DNA of 64,000 nucleotides from Alloascoidea africana (GCA_030581615.1 JAKTTT010000013.1:1-64000); one strand, 5' to 3'. Shown: positions 12,251 to 22,318, counted from the first letter of the stretch. Translations and numbers: made by a program. The notes: a model not told the origin generated them from the letters alone.

Positions 12251-13574
12251 CTTAACCCTCCTATCTTTACTACCTTGAATCTTCAATGAGAATCATCAAG
12301 GATGCAAAAAAAGAACAATGATTGATTTTAGTAAAACCACTGCATTAATGGAGCATTCATATAGGCATGTATTTCGAACGGTTCATTGACTTAAACAAGG
12401 AGCATCGAGACAATGTAATACTATTTTTGTCTAGTGTACTCGGCAACCAAGATATTTATATTTGAGAGCTCCAGTAAAAAAATAGTGATTCTGAGACTGA
12501 ACATGGATTGGCGTAATCAGTTGCTGCCGGTTATAATAGAATCAAGCGTTTTGTTGGATTTTGTTGATTAGACTAGCGGTGTTCTGCTCTGGCAACATAA
12601 TCACCAGATATTCCATTTTCCCAATTAATTGTAGGTTTATGGACTGGTATTTGAGTCGCCAGAGAAGGGATTAGAGGGTGGCATCTACAGGCTTTGGAGA
12701 TTTTCAGGTGTCCACCTTTTCACCTCTTCACCAGACTATTTAGTCCAGTTCACAGGGCGAGTCCTTTTGCAGGGACGATTATCGCGAAAAATACTGGATG
12801 GTGGGGCAGAATGACGACATATGGGGGAGACATCCAGCAAGGGGGGAAGTTTGTTGAAAGACACCCTGCTTCTGTGAGCACGCACTGGGTCGTATTAGAT
12901 TACGGGCCTTGGGCTGGACTAAAAGAACTAGAGCCTGGGAAAAGGGGAAACCAGTTCATGATAATGAAATATTGAGAATGATCGCGGCTGTAGAATCCAT
13001 GATCCCAGGTCTGCTCATTTTTTTTTCTCGTTATCAACAGGCTGCATTTACCAGCCACGCTATTAACACCCCTTTCCAGCATAATAACATTCAACATCTG
13101 GTCGATATAATTTGAATATTAATATCCGAGCGATACGATAAGACCATTTCTGCCTTGGCCTGGAAGGTGGGTCAGCGATTTCTGATTTGCGCCGGCCGGT
13201 GTACCTGGAAACCATTAAAAATCTCCTTTAAGCATCACAAGTACCTTCCCCCCCTTATTCTCCTTTCCCCCAATATACAAGTGTTCTTTTCGTCTTTTCT
13301 CCTCTCTTTTGCTCTTTCTTTGCTCTTGGGGTTGGATCCTTGGATCATCACGGTTCTCTTTACAGACATTAGCAATTCCTCGTTTTTTTGGCGTTCTTCC
13401 CCCTCGTATCATTCAGCTTTCGGCATTTTAGATCATCACCAATACTAGGTTAGGGGTTCCAAATCTTCAACACATTTTGACCTTTGATCTTTGATCTGTC
13501 TGACTCCACACAACATAGACAATAGCATCCCCAGTGAGATCTACATATTACATGCACACCAGTGAGATTGAATC
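12251..13574. other. Intergenic region, no gene seen
   Basis: Between DUF1 and the unrecognised gene at 13575. Short overlapping frames (12694-12975, 13155-13448) show no protein likeness. The last 350 bp are pyrimidine-rich on the plus strand (C/T runs near 13240-13320), which looks like a leader or promoter of the next gene. Confidence 0.6.
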
Positions 13575-14735
13575 ATGTCAAACATGGCGTACATGAAAAC
13601 TTCAGCAAAAATGGGATCCTCAGACCTAAAAAACTTTAATTCAAACTTCAGTCCAGCCAGCATTCATACTACGACGAGTAATAGCAGCGCCGCAACAAGT
13701 CCCGAGTTGAACATGTTGGAGGGCCTTAGCCTAATGGAGAAGAATGGGGAATCTCCGCTTGACTTTACCTCTATTGCTGCAGCTGCAGAGGATTCAAGTT
13801 TAAGTCTACTTGCTGGGGGCGGAATAGGGAGTGAGAAGGGATCTCCTACTTTCTCTTCTTCAAATGCCACCACTGCGGCTACAAGCCCAGGCCTTGTTAA
13901 TACCAAGCCGGCTTTGGTAGGCGCAAATGTCACACAGAGACCCCCTATTCCTTCCCTTGTATTAGAGGTAATGACCGATTTGAAAGAAATTGGGATCTGT
14001 GATGCTGGTTTCAGTATAAAACAGAACTCGCCACTTACAATGGACGAGGTAACCGATATTTTGACTGAATGGTGCGAAGCAAACATTGGAGAAAACTTTC
14101 TGGATGAAATGAGATGCATAATATCTCAGACCGAGCAGAATGAACATTATCTCTCTTGCTATTTCTCTCCTGAACATCGAGAACAACAGGATTACTACGT
14201 TGATCTGTTGCTTGATACTACTTTTGGAGAGATTCCTGCGGATATGAAAGAGGATAGTAAAGGATTAGGGTTGGGAGATGCAGATGAAGAGGATGAAGGG
14301 GATGGATCAGGCGAAGACGAAGGTGATGAGGAAGGCACCGAACTACAGGTGGTCATGGAACCAAGCCCAGTAGACAAAACGTTTACGCTTGAACCTCTTG
14401 ATCCGATACGATCTGGCCAATTGGCAATCTTTTGCATTGAAATTCCCTTTGTATATGGATTTTACATGGACGATATTCGAGAAGCTGCTTTTGAAAAATT
14501 CGGCATGGTTCTGCTTTCAGTGAAGAAAGACATTGTCAAGTTTGCAAAAAGAATTAACGGTGCAAACAGGGACGAGACAAAGTCTTATGATTACGTCCTT
14601 GTAAATTTGAATAAGACACAGGTTGTATTCAATACACATACATACTTGAGTCCCCCCAAAGCTATCAACTATGCGTTGCCGAATGGTGATTTGATTCCAG
14701 CTGATATTATTTTGTTATCTCGGGTGAGCTTTTAA
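13575..14735 (+). CDS. Unrecognised acidic protein
   Basis: A 386-residue single-exon frame that I do not recognise. Residues 1-130 are Ser/Thr/Ala-rich and low in complexity. Residues about 130-220 look folded, with the segment MDEVTDILTEWCEANIGE and a Cys in LSCYFSPEH. A strongly acidic stretch follows (about 234-255). The last 120 residues look folded again: GQLAIFCIEIPFVYGFYM, VLVNLNKTQVVF and LPNGDLIPADIILLSR. The two ordered blocks and long open frame support a real gene. There is no signal peptide, membrane segment or catalytic motif I can name. ATGs at codons 1, 4 and 7 are all possible starts. It converges on MFAP1 with a 486-bp gap. Confidence 0.75.
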   Translation: MSNMAYMKTSAKMGSSDLKNFNSNFSPASIHTTTSNSSAATSPELNMLEGLSLMEKNGESPLDFTSIAAAAEDSSLSLLAGGGIGSEKGSPTFSSSNATTAATSPGLVNTKPALVGANVTQRPPIPSLVLEVMTDLKEIGICDAGFSIKQNSPLTMDEVTDILTEWCEANIGENFLDEMRCIISQTEQNEHYLSCYFSPEHREQQDYYVDLLLDTTFGEIPADMKEDSKGLGLGDADEEDEGDGSGEDEGDEEGTELQVVMEPSPVDKTFTLEPLDPIRSGQLAIFCIEIPFVYGFYMDDIREAAFEKFGMVLLSVKKDIVKFAKRINGANRDETKSYDYVLVNLNKTQVVFNTHTYLSPPKAINYALPNGDLIPADIILLSRVSF

Positions 14736-15221
14736 CAGTGAGATCATGATTCAAAGTTTTGTCTCCTATTTTTCCCGGCTCTTTAGTGTTTTTTTTTTTT
14801 TTTGAACTCTAGATCCTTTTCAAAGGTAATGGATTTATGTTTCTCTTTCTTACCCAATGGTTGTGTCATTAATAGATATCGTTGCTTATTTGTTCAATTG
14901 TTAGTATTTGTTTTTGTTGGTTTTTTTAACCGTTCCTATGAATAACAATCCTGTTTCGCCTTTTTTTTTTGTCTTTCTTTTTTCTGCCTCTATATTGATA
15001 CGCAAATGTAGAATCTTTGTCTGTTTGAGCATGAAAAAGCTTTATTTACATATGCAAGGAATGAAAAACTGGGGAATGATACTGTAACTAATTCTTTTTG
15101 GATCATTAACAAGAGATTAAGACTTGACGTTGCATCATCTAAGCGTCGTCGTCAATGCTGGTTGAATAATGTACAAAAGATGGAAGCAGGGCAGCGAAAA
15201 GACAGTAGAGAGAAGGTCTGT
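14736..15221. other. Convergent 3' region, poly-T rich
   Basis: Between two convergent genes. Long T runs (near 14792-14803 and 14961-14970) and AT-rich DNA fit 3' untranslated and polyadenylation regions. No gene is seen. Confidence 0.6.
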
Positions 15222-16469
15222 TCATCTCCGCCCAGCTTTTTTCCTCAATAATTCGCCACTCTTTGGCTGGTAAAATGCTGCTTTTCTATCAAAAGTGGTG
15301 TCCTCGTCCTTCAGATTGCGATGTCTCATTTGGCCTTTTAGACCAGACCCAAGAATTCGCTCAGGTTTAATGTTATGAGCTTTCATAAATTCATCGGCCT
15401 GAGAAGTGTCTCTTGTGGGCTGGCTATCGTACCGTTTTAGAATAGACTCTTCTTGATAATATGAGCCCTTATGATAGAGCTTGACCTTTCCTTTTCTTTC
15501 ACCATTCTCGCCTTCGTTTTCCTCTGTTTCTTGCTTTTTTCGTAACTCATCAGCTCTCTCTTCCTCCGTCATATTTTCCCTCCGTTCGCGTTCTTCTCTT
15601 TCCTTAGCCTCTGCCTCAAGCAACTCTCTCTCCCGCATCAGTCGCTTCAACTCTCTGATCTTCCATTCAGCATATTCAGCCTCAACATCTAAATCATCTG
15701 CATCGTCAATTCCCCCTGTTTCATTTTCATCTGCTCCTTCCTCCGCTATCTTCTGGGTTTGTGCATCAAGTCGGACGCGCTCTTGTACTTTTCGCAAAGT
15801 TTCTTCTTTTCTTTTCCGCGTGTCCTCCAAATCTTTCTGTCTCTTGGATTCCTCTACTTCTTTTGAAGATGGTTGTTTCCGGTTTTTTCTAATAAATGAT
15901 ATGTTAGATTGTACTAATATGTTTCTGGAGTTTATAACCAATACATACTTTGAGATGAAAACAGGTATCACTGGCTGTTCATCATCGGATTCGGATTCAG
16001 ACTCAGATTCGGATTCGGATTCAGACTCGGAATCTGATTCAGAACCAGACTCTTCAGAGTTTGATGCTTTGCTGCTGAATGCTTCCTGTTCTTCTAATTC
16101 ATTCTCTCGAATCCTCGATTTATCGGAATGCGAGTTCTGTGATATTATTTCTTCACCTTGTACACCGAAAGAAGACGAACTGTTTCGTTTGTTGGCATGT
16201 TGAAATTCATCTGATCTTTTCTTTCCCATTTTGATAGCAGATAAAGGTTTTATTGTAGGCCCCGTAAAACCTGCTTTGGCTTCCCCATCTATGTTCTTCC
16301 GCCGTTCATGTTTCTGTTCTTGTTCATCTTTGGGTGCCTCTTGATATTCCTCATCGTACACTTCCTGCTCTTCTGCATCATCGCTCACATAATCTTCTTC
16401 CTCTTGCCTCGTTTGCTTCCCTTTGAAATATCGTCCCTGAGATATTCGCTGTCGAGTGAATCTATTCAT
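15222..16469 (-). CDS. MFAP1/Spp381-like spliceosomal protein
   Basis: The frame is open for 415 codons, but the preferred model removes a 60-nt intron (15889-15948), leaving 395 residues and the junction PVFISK-KNRKQP, as in MFAP1 proteins. The N-terminus is basic then acidic. A run of Ser-Glu/Asp dipeptides lies near residues 140-165, and long charged, probably helical segments near 195-310 include EYAEWKIRELKRLMRERELL. The C-terminus KLYHKGSYYQEES and KDEDTTFDRKAAF resembles the MFAP1 tail, where a tyrosine/glycine motif precedes DQDTT. MFAP1, and its yeast counterpart Spp381, belongs to the U4/U6.U5 tri-snRNP and B complex. It acts in the nucleus in pre-mRNA splicing. It is divergent from the kinase gene at 16866. 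Confidence 0.85.
   Translation of the reverse strand: MNRFTRQRISQGRYFKGKQTRQEEEDYVSDDAEEQEVYDEEYQEAPKDEQEQKHERRKNIDGEAKAGFTGPTIKPLSAIKMGKKRSDEFQHANKRNSSSSFGVQGEEIISQNSHSDKSRIRENELEEQEAFSSKASNSEESGSESDSESESESESESESESDDEQPVIPVFISKYVLVINSRNILVQSNISFIRKNRKQPSSKEVEESKRQKDLEDTRKRKEETLRKVQERVRLDAQTQKIAEEGADENETGGIDDADDLDVEAEYAEWKIRELKRLMRERELLEAEAKEREERERRENMTEEERADELRKKQETEENEGENGERKGKVKLYHKGSYYQEESILKRYDSQPTRDTSQADEFMKAHNIKPERILGSGLKGQMRHRNLKDEDTTFDRKAAFYQPKSGELLRKKAGRR
15889..15948 (-). other. Intron of the MFAP1 gene (60 nt, frame-neutral)
   Basis: On the minus strand the donor is GTATGT, the branch CTAAC and the acceptor TTATTAG. The length is a multiple of three and contains no in-frame stop, so retention would add 20 residues rather than truncate the protein. 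The spliced form fits the family alignment better. Confidence 0.85.
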
Positions 16470-16865
16470 GCCTTTCCTACTAGTTTCTTCCTCTTCTCAT
16501 TCTTCCATGATGAGCACTTGAACCCAAGGGTGTACGGATGTGTCAAAATATAAACGGGAAGAATAAAATAGACGCAAAAACGCAAAATTGGCAAGTAAAC
16601 GATAAATTGTGAAAAAAAATACCTATTGAAAACAATAACAAAAAGCAATAGAACAGCTCAACATGTCACAGTTCCATCTTCCTTGGAGATGTCTTTCCTG
16701 ATCTGGCAACTGCTCGGCAAAGCATTGCCGGTCCCTGCTTAACGTGAGACATGCAAACACACTTTTTTTAGTGTGTATCGTTATCTTTTTTTTTCCCTTC
16801 TACCGTAACGCGCCAATATCTGATGAAAAGAACTGTGAAAAAGGGAAAGCGCAAGACAAGAAACG
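16470..16865. other. Divergent promoter region, MFAP1 / Ypk3-like kinase
   Basis: About 400 bp separates the two start codons. It has A/T runs and a poly-T segment near 16765-16798. No clear TATA box or gene is seen. Confidence 0.55.
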
Positions 16866-18632
16866 ATGCCAGTATTTGAACTTGAAGAAGACCAGCTCGG
16901 CAACAGCCTGCCACAAGCTAACGGCCGAGCGGCGTCGTCCAGACGAGACACGAAGCCGAAGATTGTCCTGTCGCGCAAGTCAAATGTTCAAGAGCAACAT
17001 TTTGCTTTCCCTTCCTTTTCCACGGCCAAAGGTGCCAAAGGTGCCAAAGGTGCTAGAAAAGACAAACAGAACCCGAAACAGCGTAGGAAAGAAGAGCTAC
17101 AGTCCCAGGACCCGACGGCCCCTGCATCGGGCGTAACGGCTCTTCTCAAAGATGATCCTTTGAACGAAAACTCTAATTCTTTGACAAAAAGACAAGGGGA
17201 TACGGCTCAAAAGGGAAGTTATAATGGCAAAACAAAGGTCCATGAGACTCTACATAACAAGAAGGGCCTTCTTAAAAAAGCCCACACTCGTTCTTACTCT
17301 TATTCTTTTGAAAACCGAAGAAACTCGCTTGAAATTGGAATCAGCATGGACTTTATTTCTAGTGATTCGCCTCATTCTTTAGGGCACCACAACTATATAC
17401 ACCAGATTATGGAATCTGGGAAAAAACATCATGATATTATGGAGGAAGAGGAATATGAGGAATCTATAGGCGGGAAAGACGCCGAAAAGGAAGAAGAAGA
17501 AGAAGAAGAGAAGGAAAAGAAATGCCCCAAATTGAAACCAGACAACTTTGTGCCTATCAAAGTGCTTGGCGTTGGCGCCTATGGGAAAGTGGTTCTGGTG
17601 AAAGAGAAAAAAACAGGACATTTGTATGCCCAAAAGCAGTTGAAAAAGGCCTCCATGGTCATTGAGAAACGGGACGTTGAGAGAACCATGACAGAGCGAC
17701 AGATTCTCGAAGCTGTAAGACACCCGTTCATAGTCAAGCTTTTCTACGCGATTCAGGACGCATCAAAAGTGTACCTCATTTTGGAGTATGCTAGCGGAGG
17801 AGAGCTGTTCAAGTATCTCGCAAATCAGAAAATGTTTAGTGAGCAAATTGCATCCTTCTATCTTGCTGAAATAACAATGGCGCTAGGCCATTTACATGAA
17901 AAAGTCGGTGTTGTATACCGCGATTTGAAGCCCGAGAACTGTCTCCTGGACTGCCATGGACATCTATTATTGACCGATTTTGGGCTCAGTAAAGTGGCCA
18001 GTGACGATGATCCCAGTTGCAAATCCCTAATTGGCACACCTGAGTACATGGCACCTGAAGCCTTGCTCGGGGAAGAGTATGGATACGCTGTAGACTGGTG
18101 GTCTTTAGGAGCGGTTTGTTACGATTTTCTCTCAGGCTCACCTCCTTTCACAGGCAACAACCACAAAAGGGTTCTTGACAAGATTAAAAAGACGAAAAAG
18201 TTAAAGTTTCCCTATTATTTTACTGCAGAAGCGAAAGATTTAATGACAAAGCTGCTGAGGAAAAATCCAGACAAGAGGCTCACTGACTACGCAACAATTA
18301 AGAAGCACAGGTTTTTCAGAAAAATTAACTGGGAGAAGTTGTTTGCTCGCGATCCTAGCATCGTACCACCTTTGGTTCCCATTATTACTGATCCCATACT
18401 TGCTGAAAACTTTGACACAGAATTTACAGAAATGAACATTAGCCCATCTGCCTCTAGTAGCAACCTAGCTGGCCAGGTAGCTATCCCGATAAATCAAGAC
18501 CAGAGAAAGAAGACTGGCACAGCTGAAGGTGTCAGCTTCAATGGGTTTTCATACACTGCCAGCAATAGCTTTATTGAAAGAGCACTCAAGGATGACGATG
18601 ATGACGCCGAGGAAATAAATTTGGATGTTTAG
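16866..18632 (+). CDS. YPK3: AGC protein kinase, Ypk3/Psk1 (S6-kinase-like)
   Basis: Single-exon protein of 588 residues. The N-terminal 225 residues are basic and Ser-rich, with a three-fold GAK repeat and a possible phosphosite RRNS. A Glu/Lys run precedes the catalytic domain (about 225-490). It has the glycine loop GVGAYGKV, the lysine in YAQKQL, the catalytic loop YRDLKPEN, DFG in LTDFGLS, and an activation loop SLIGTPEYMAPE whose Thr is the PDK1-type site. A hydrophobic motif FNGFSY lies near residue 558, as in S6K-type kinases. Yeast Ypk3 and fission-yeast Psk1 phosphorylate ribosomal protein S6 downstream of TORC1. The assignment to Ypk3 rather than Ypk1/Sch9 rests on the SLIGTPEY loop, the FxGFSY motif and the absence of a C2 domain. 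Confidence 0.85.
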   Translation: MPVFELEEDQLGNSLPQANGRAASSRRDTKPKIVLSRKSNVQEQHFAFPSFSTAKGAKGAKGARKDKQNPKQRRKEELQSQDPTAPASGVTALLKDDPLNENSNSLTKRQGDTAQKGSYNGKTKVHETLHNKKGLLKKAHTRSYSYSFENRRNSLEIGISMDFISSDSPHSLGHHNYIHQIMESGKKHHDIMEEEEYEESIGGKDAEKEEEEEEEKEKKCPKLKPDNFVPIKVLGVGAYGKVVLVKEKKTGHLYAQKQLKKASMVIEKRDVERTMTERQILEAVRHPFIVKLFYAIQDASKVYLILEYASGGELFKYLANQKMFSEQIASFYLAEITMALGHLHEKVGVVYRDLKPENCLLDCHGHLLLTDFGLSKVASDDDPSCKSLIGTPEYMAPEALLGEEYGYAVDWWSLGAVCYDFLSGSPPFTGNNHKRVLDKIKKTKKLKFPYYFTAEAKDLMTKLLRKNPDKRLTDYATIKKHRFFRKINWEKLFARDPSIVPPLVPIITDPILAENFDTEFTEMNISPSASSSNLAGQVAIPINQDQRKKTGTAEGVSFNGFSYTASNSFIERALKDDDDDAEEINLDV

Positions 18633-18873
18633 AATCTCTTGTTTCTAATTCTGATTGCCATCTTGGTGCCTTTTTTGTTTGTTTCATAGTCCATTTTGGG
18701 GGGTTTTCTAAGCATACTTTTTCATTTGTTTGGTTTTAAGAAAAGCATTTAAGTTAGTTTTTTTTTATTATATCAAATTCTTGACTTATTGAACATTTTA
18801 CAATAGTACAACACTTTCATTCGTCCTAAAATAAGGATTTAGTATTCATATCTAATCCTAACATTGACCGTCA
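18633..18873. other. Convergent 3' region, YPK3 / AKR
   Basis: A 241-bp T-rich stretch between two stop codons; presumed polyadenylation regions. Confidence 0.55.
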
Positions 18874-19908
18874 CTAGGCAAACTCAAGACCTTGGTGCTG
18901 CTTGTTATATCTCAATCCATAAATGTTTGTCTCTGCCAAAAGTTTCTCGACAGCTTCAAACTCTTCATCATCCAAAGCAGTGGCAGACCCATTTTCAAGC
19001 GCACGTTCCACTCTTGATGCTCCTGGAATGGGAACGATCACAGGGTTCCCGTTTCTACCAGATTGAGCTAGCACCCATCCAATCGCCAACTGTGCCAACG
19101 ATCTCTTTTGTCCCTTCGCCGCATTGTATTTCTCATTCAACTTTGTGAGCTTTTCAATCAAAACCAGGTTCTTTTTAAAGTTCTCCTGGCTGAATCGTTC
19201 AGTGTGTAGTTTAAAGTCAGACGGATCAATCGTGGACAGGTCTGGGATTTTACCAGTCAGAAACCCACGGCCAAGAGGTGAGTAGGCAACAATAGGAATA
19301 TTCAATTCAGCACACGTTGCCGCGACACCATTATCCAAAATATCTCGTGTCCAAAGAGAGAATTCAACCTCGACACATTCAATCTTGTGGATCTTTGCGG
19401 CTCTGGCGATCGTGTCAGGTCCAACCTCGCTAAGCGATAAGCCATCAAAATAGGGGCCCTCGCCGGGAACTTTATTCGTATAAGCAACCAGCGTCTTCAT
19501 TATAGCCTCAATCTCCACGCTTGGATCCTTACGTGCGGGTTCAAACAACAGTCTGTGAATTCGGTATGGCTTATCCTTTCGGAGAAAACTCAAAATGTTG
19601 AGTATACTTTTCGTTAACCCTTCTTCTGAGCTTTCAGGAGCTGTTGTGTGAAGATTCACACCTCCTTTAACAGAAACAATAAACTTGGAGGCATCCTCGG
19701 GATATTTGGTGAAATACCGGTCTAAAAGCTGGAGGTTCAATGTTGGATCAGGAGTCCCGTAAAACTCTCCTGCATTGAGAAAGTTGATACCGTTGGACTT
19801 GTAAGCAGTTTGGATCACCTGGAAGGCCTGTTCATCGGGCGTCTGTTTCGCTTTCCATGTCAGGCCCATTAAGCCGAGGCCGATCTTGCTAAAAGGGGTG
19901 TCTGTCAT
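18874..19908 (-). CDS. Aldo-keto reductase, pyridoxal reductase-like (YPR127W/Plr1)
   Basis: A 344-residue single-exon protein, close to the 345 residues of yeast YPR127W. The family reduces pyridoxal to pyridoxine with NADPH (fission yeast Plr1). The N-terminus IGLGLMGLTWKAKQTP matches this branch. The catalytic Tyr is in NAGEFYG and the Lys in SVKGG. The Asp of the usual AKR tetrad is Asn here, and the usual His region reads RLLFEPARKD, as in the Plr1/YPR127W branch rather than classical AKRs. The NADPH-binding end includes PIPGASRVERALEN. It is probably cytosolic; no targeting signal is seen. It shares a 690-bp divergent promoter with PMI40. Confidence 0.87.
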   Translation of the reverse strand: MTDTPFSKIGLGLMGLTWKAKQTPDEQAFQVIQTAYKSNGINFLNAGEFYGTPDPTLNLQLLDRYFTKYPEDASKFIVSVKGGVNLHTTAPESSEEGLTKSILNILSFLRKDKPYRIHRLLFEPARKDPSVEIEAIMKTLVAYTNKVPGEGPYFDGLSLSEVGPDTIARAAKIHKIECVEVEFSLWTRDILDNGVAATCAELNIPIVAYSPLGRGFLTGKIPDLSTIDPSDFKLHTERFSQENFKKNLVLIEKLTKLNEKYNAAKGQKRSLAQLAIGWVLAQSGRNGNPVIVPIPGASRVERALENGSATALDDEEFEAVEKLLAETNIYGLRYNKQHQGLEFA

Positions 19909-20598
19909 TTTGCACTGTTATTCACACGAGTAGTAAAGGAGGATGAGAGGTAGTGGGGGGTATAGCGAAGGAGTGAGAAATTAATCCTTTTATATTGCAA
20001 AACGCTATCACGAACCTTGCCCAAGATATTCGCTTTTCGCGAAATCTGCAAATGTCCTATTCTTAACTCCGGAGAAACCGTCTAAAGTTATTCAGTTGGT
20101 GGCCACTGTACTCCATACCAATTTGAAATAGACTCAACTCTAGGTTGCTCAATACCGGTTTAGACTTTGGTCTCAAAGATTCTGCTCAATGGCCGGGGCA
20201 CACTAGAAGCCATTACAAATGTTTCTAGAAAGCACCAACGATACACGTCAGAAAATAGCCTAGCTTTTTCATTGATTGATTCACCAAGAGTTGTCGGTGC
20301 TTTATAGCTTACTGCCGATATCTCCTCTATCGGGCAGCTGCTAACGCTCTAGATCGAGAAAACCTGGAGCGTTTCTACTTCAATTCCTTCTTCTGTTTGC
20401 AATCAGTCGTGTTTTTGATCTGGTCCAGGTGGAAGCCCTTTGTTTTCTTCATTCTGGTAGGTTGAAAGTGTGAGAGGTGCAGTTGCTGTTTCTTGTTGTC
20501 TCTTTTCTCTTCTCTTCAACTCTCCTATCTCCCATCCACTTCCCAAAATCTCCATTCTCCCCTTCCCTCACACCACGCGCTGACTTTAAAACCTGACA
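19909..20598. other. Divergent promoter region, AKR / PMI40
   Basis: A 690-bp segment. The AKR side has a TATA-like box. The PMI40 side has a long C/T-rich leader (about 20480-20570) directly before the start codon. No other gene is seen. Confidence 0.6.
19987..19994 (-). promoter_or_regulatory. TATA box of the AKR gene
   Basis: TATAAAAG on the minus strand, 79 bp upstream of the start codon at 19908; an ideal yeast TATA consensus at a plausible distance. Confidence 0.6.
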
Positions 20599-22208
20599 AT
20601 GGCATCTTCAAGTCTGTTTAGACTACACTGCGGTATGTTTCTCTCGTAACGGATAAAATCTCGTCCCCGCCAAAGAGTGAATTGGAGATTGGTATGGACC
20701 TAATGCTGACTTTCTTTGTGTGCGATAGGCTACCAAAACTATGACTGGGGTATGTGAAAAAAAAAAAAGAGAAGACCTGGATTAAACAAACAGGCATCTG
20801 CATCTGAAAACACAAGCAAGGAGCTAATCCAGACATTTAAACAGGCAAAATCGGTTCGTCCAGCTCAGTTGCCCAGTTCGCATCTCTTTCAGACCCCCAC
20901 CACGTGTCCATCGATGAGGCCAAGCCATATGCAGAGGTGAGTAAATCTGGCATTTTGTCGTCGTTCCCATTCATTCTCGTCTATCAAAATTGATGTTAAC
21001 CACCGAATGACAAACAGCTTTGGATGGGAACGCATCCCTCTCTACCTTCTAAAAACGCAGAAACAGGCGAATCGCTAAGAGATATACTCTCTTCAGACCC
21101 TGCCACACTTCTTGATCCATCCATTCTCAGCAAGTTTGAAAAGACAAACGAATTGCCTTTTCTCTTCAAGGTCCTGTCAATTGCAAAAGTGCTTTCGATC
21201 CAGGCCCATCCTGATAAAGAACTTGCTGGAGAACTGCATTCAACAGATCCCAAAAACTACCCCGATGACAACCACAAGCCAGAGATGGCAATAGCCGTTA
21301 CCGAATTCGAAGGGTTTTGCGGATTTCGACCATTAGAGCAGATCTCAGTGTTTTTGGAAGAGATTCCAGAATTTGTGGGCCTGGTTGGCGAAGAGGCTGC
21401 CAAAGCGTTCACAGATATCGTTAAGGGACCACAAGGACAGGATGCAGATGCCATTGCTGGCAATAAAAAGGCTCTGCAGACTCTTTTTGCAAAAGTTATG
21501 AACTCGCCTGTTGAGTTGGTCAAGTCTGAGACGACCAAGCTTGTCCAGCACGCAGAGCAGGCCATTGAAGAAGCCTCCTCTGGTTCCAAAGATGTCGAAT
21601 TTGGTGGTCAGTACGGCGGGAGACCTTTAGCTGAGCTAATTGTGAGACTAAACTCTCAGTTCCCGAATGATATTGGCCTTTTCTGCGGTTGTCTAATGCT
21701 CAACTACGTCACGTTAAAGCCAGGAGAGGCCGTTTATATGATGGCAAACTATCCACATGCCTATATCAGTGGTGATATTATCGAATGTATGGCTGCCAGT
21801 GATAACGTTGTCAGGTCTGGGTTCACGCCTAAGTTCAAAGACGTTTCAAATCTCGTTAGAATGCTAACTTACACCTACGATCCTCCAGAGAGACAAAAAA
21901 TGGAGCCTTTGGAATTTCCAAGAGCTCATGGCAGTGGCGTACACAAATTGTACGACCCACCTATTGACGAGTTTAGTGTTTTGGAGTCAAAATTTGAGAA
22001 CGAAAATGAGAGTGCTAATTTTGATGGCATCAATGGTGCAAGTCTCATCATTGTTACCAATGGCGAGGGCACAATTTCTGAAGAAGAAGGTGAAAAGTTG
22101 GAAGCAAAAGCTGGATTTGTGTTTTTTGTAGCTGCTGGGGTTAAAATCAACTTGGAGAGTAAAATTTCTGGATTCACCACATACAGAGCCTACTGTGAAG
22201 CCGTTTAA
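20599..22208 (+). CDS. PMI40: Mannose-6-phosphate isomerase
   Basis: Four exons (20599-20632, 20729-20749, 20845-20936, 21018-22208) give 445 residues, close to the 429 of yeast Pmi40. The spliced start reads LFRLHCGYQNYDWGKIGS and continues without a break into LWMGTHPSLPS. The zinc-dependent enzyme interconverts fructose-6-phosphate and mannose-6-phosphate, feeding GDP-mannose for glycoproteins, GPI anchors and wall mannan. Visible active-site residues are Gln and His in SIQAHPDK (about residue 109), Glu in KPEMAIA, His in NYPHAYISGD, and Arg in ASDNVVRSG. The second exon is only 21 nt. All three introns lie in the first 50 codons. It is cytosolic and ends 110 bp from the convergent NOP16. 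Confidence 0.95.
20633..20728 (+). other. PMI40: PMI40 intron 1 (96 nt)
   Basis: Donor GTATGT and acceptor GCGATAG. Splicing joins G to GC to make the Gly of HCGYQNYDWG. Confidence 0.92.
20750..20844 (+). other. PMI40: PMI40 intron 2 (95 nt)
   Basis: Donor GTATGT, a CTAAT branch-like site and acceptor AAACAG. It leaves a 21-nt exon between introns 1 and 2. Confidence 0.92.
20937..21017 (+). other. PMI40: PMI40 intron 3 (81 nt)
   Basis: Donor GTGAGT after GAG and acceptor AAACAG. Splicing gives PYAE-LWMGTHPS, a conserved junction in the family. Confidence 0.92.
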
Positions 22209-22318
22209 ACCCCAACCAAGTGCTATCCACCTTTTTAGTATACACATTAATCAATAAACTAATTTATATTCCTCTTAGCGTTAATCTTTATTTATTAAAA
22301 AAAGTGTGCAAAACATAA
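22209..22318. other. Convergent 3' region, PMI40 / NOP16
   Basis: Only 110 bp of AT-rich DNA separates the two stop codons, so the 3' untranslated regions probably overlap. Confidence 0.6.

Noticed and set aside
15481-16203. 240-codon frame on the plus strand
   Set aside because: It is antisense to MFAP1; its Ser runs mirror the acidic coding sequence on the other strand.
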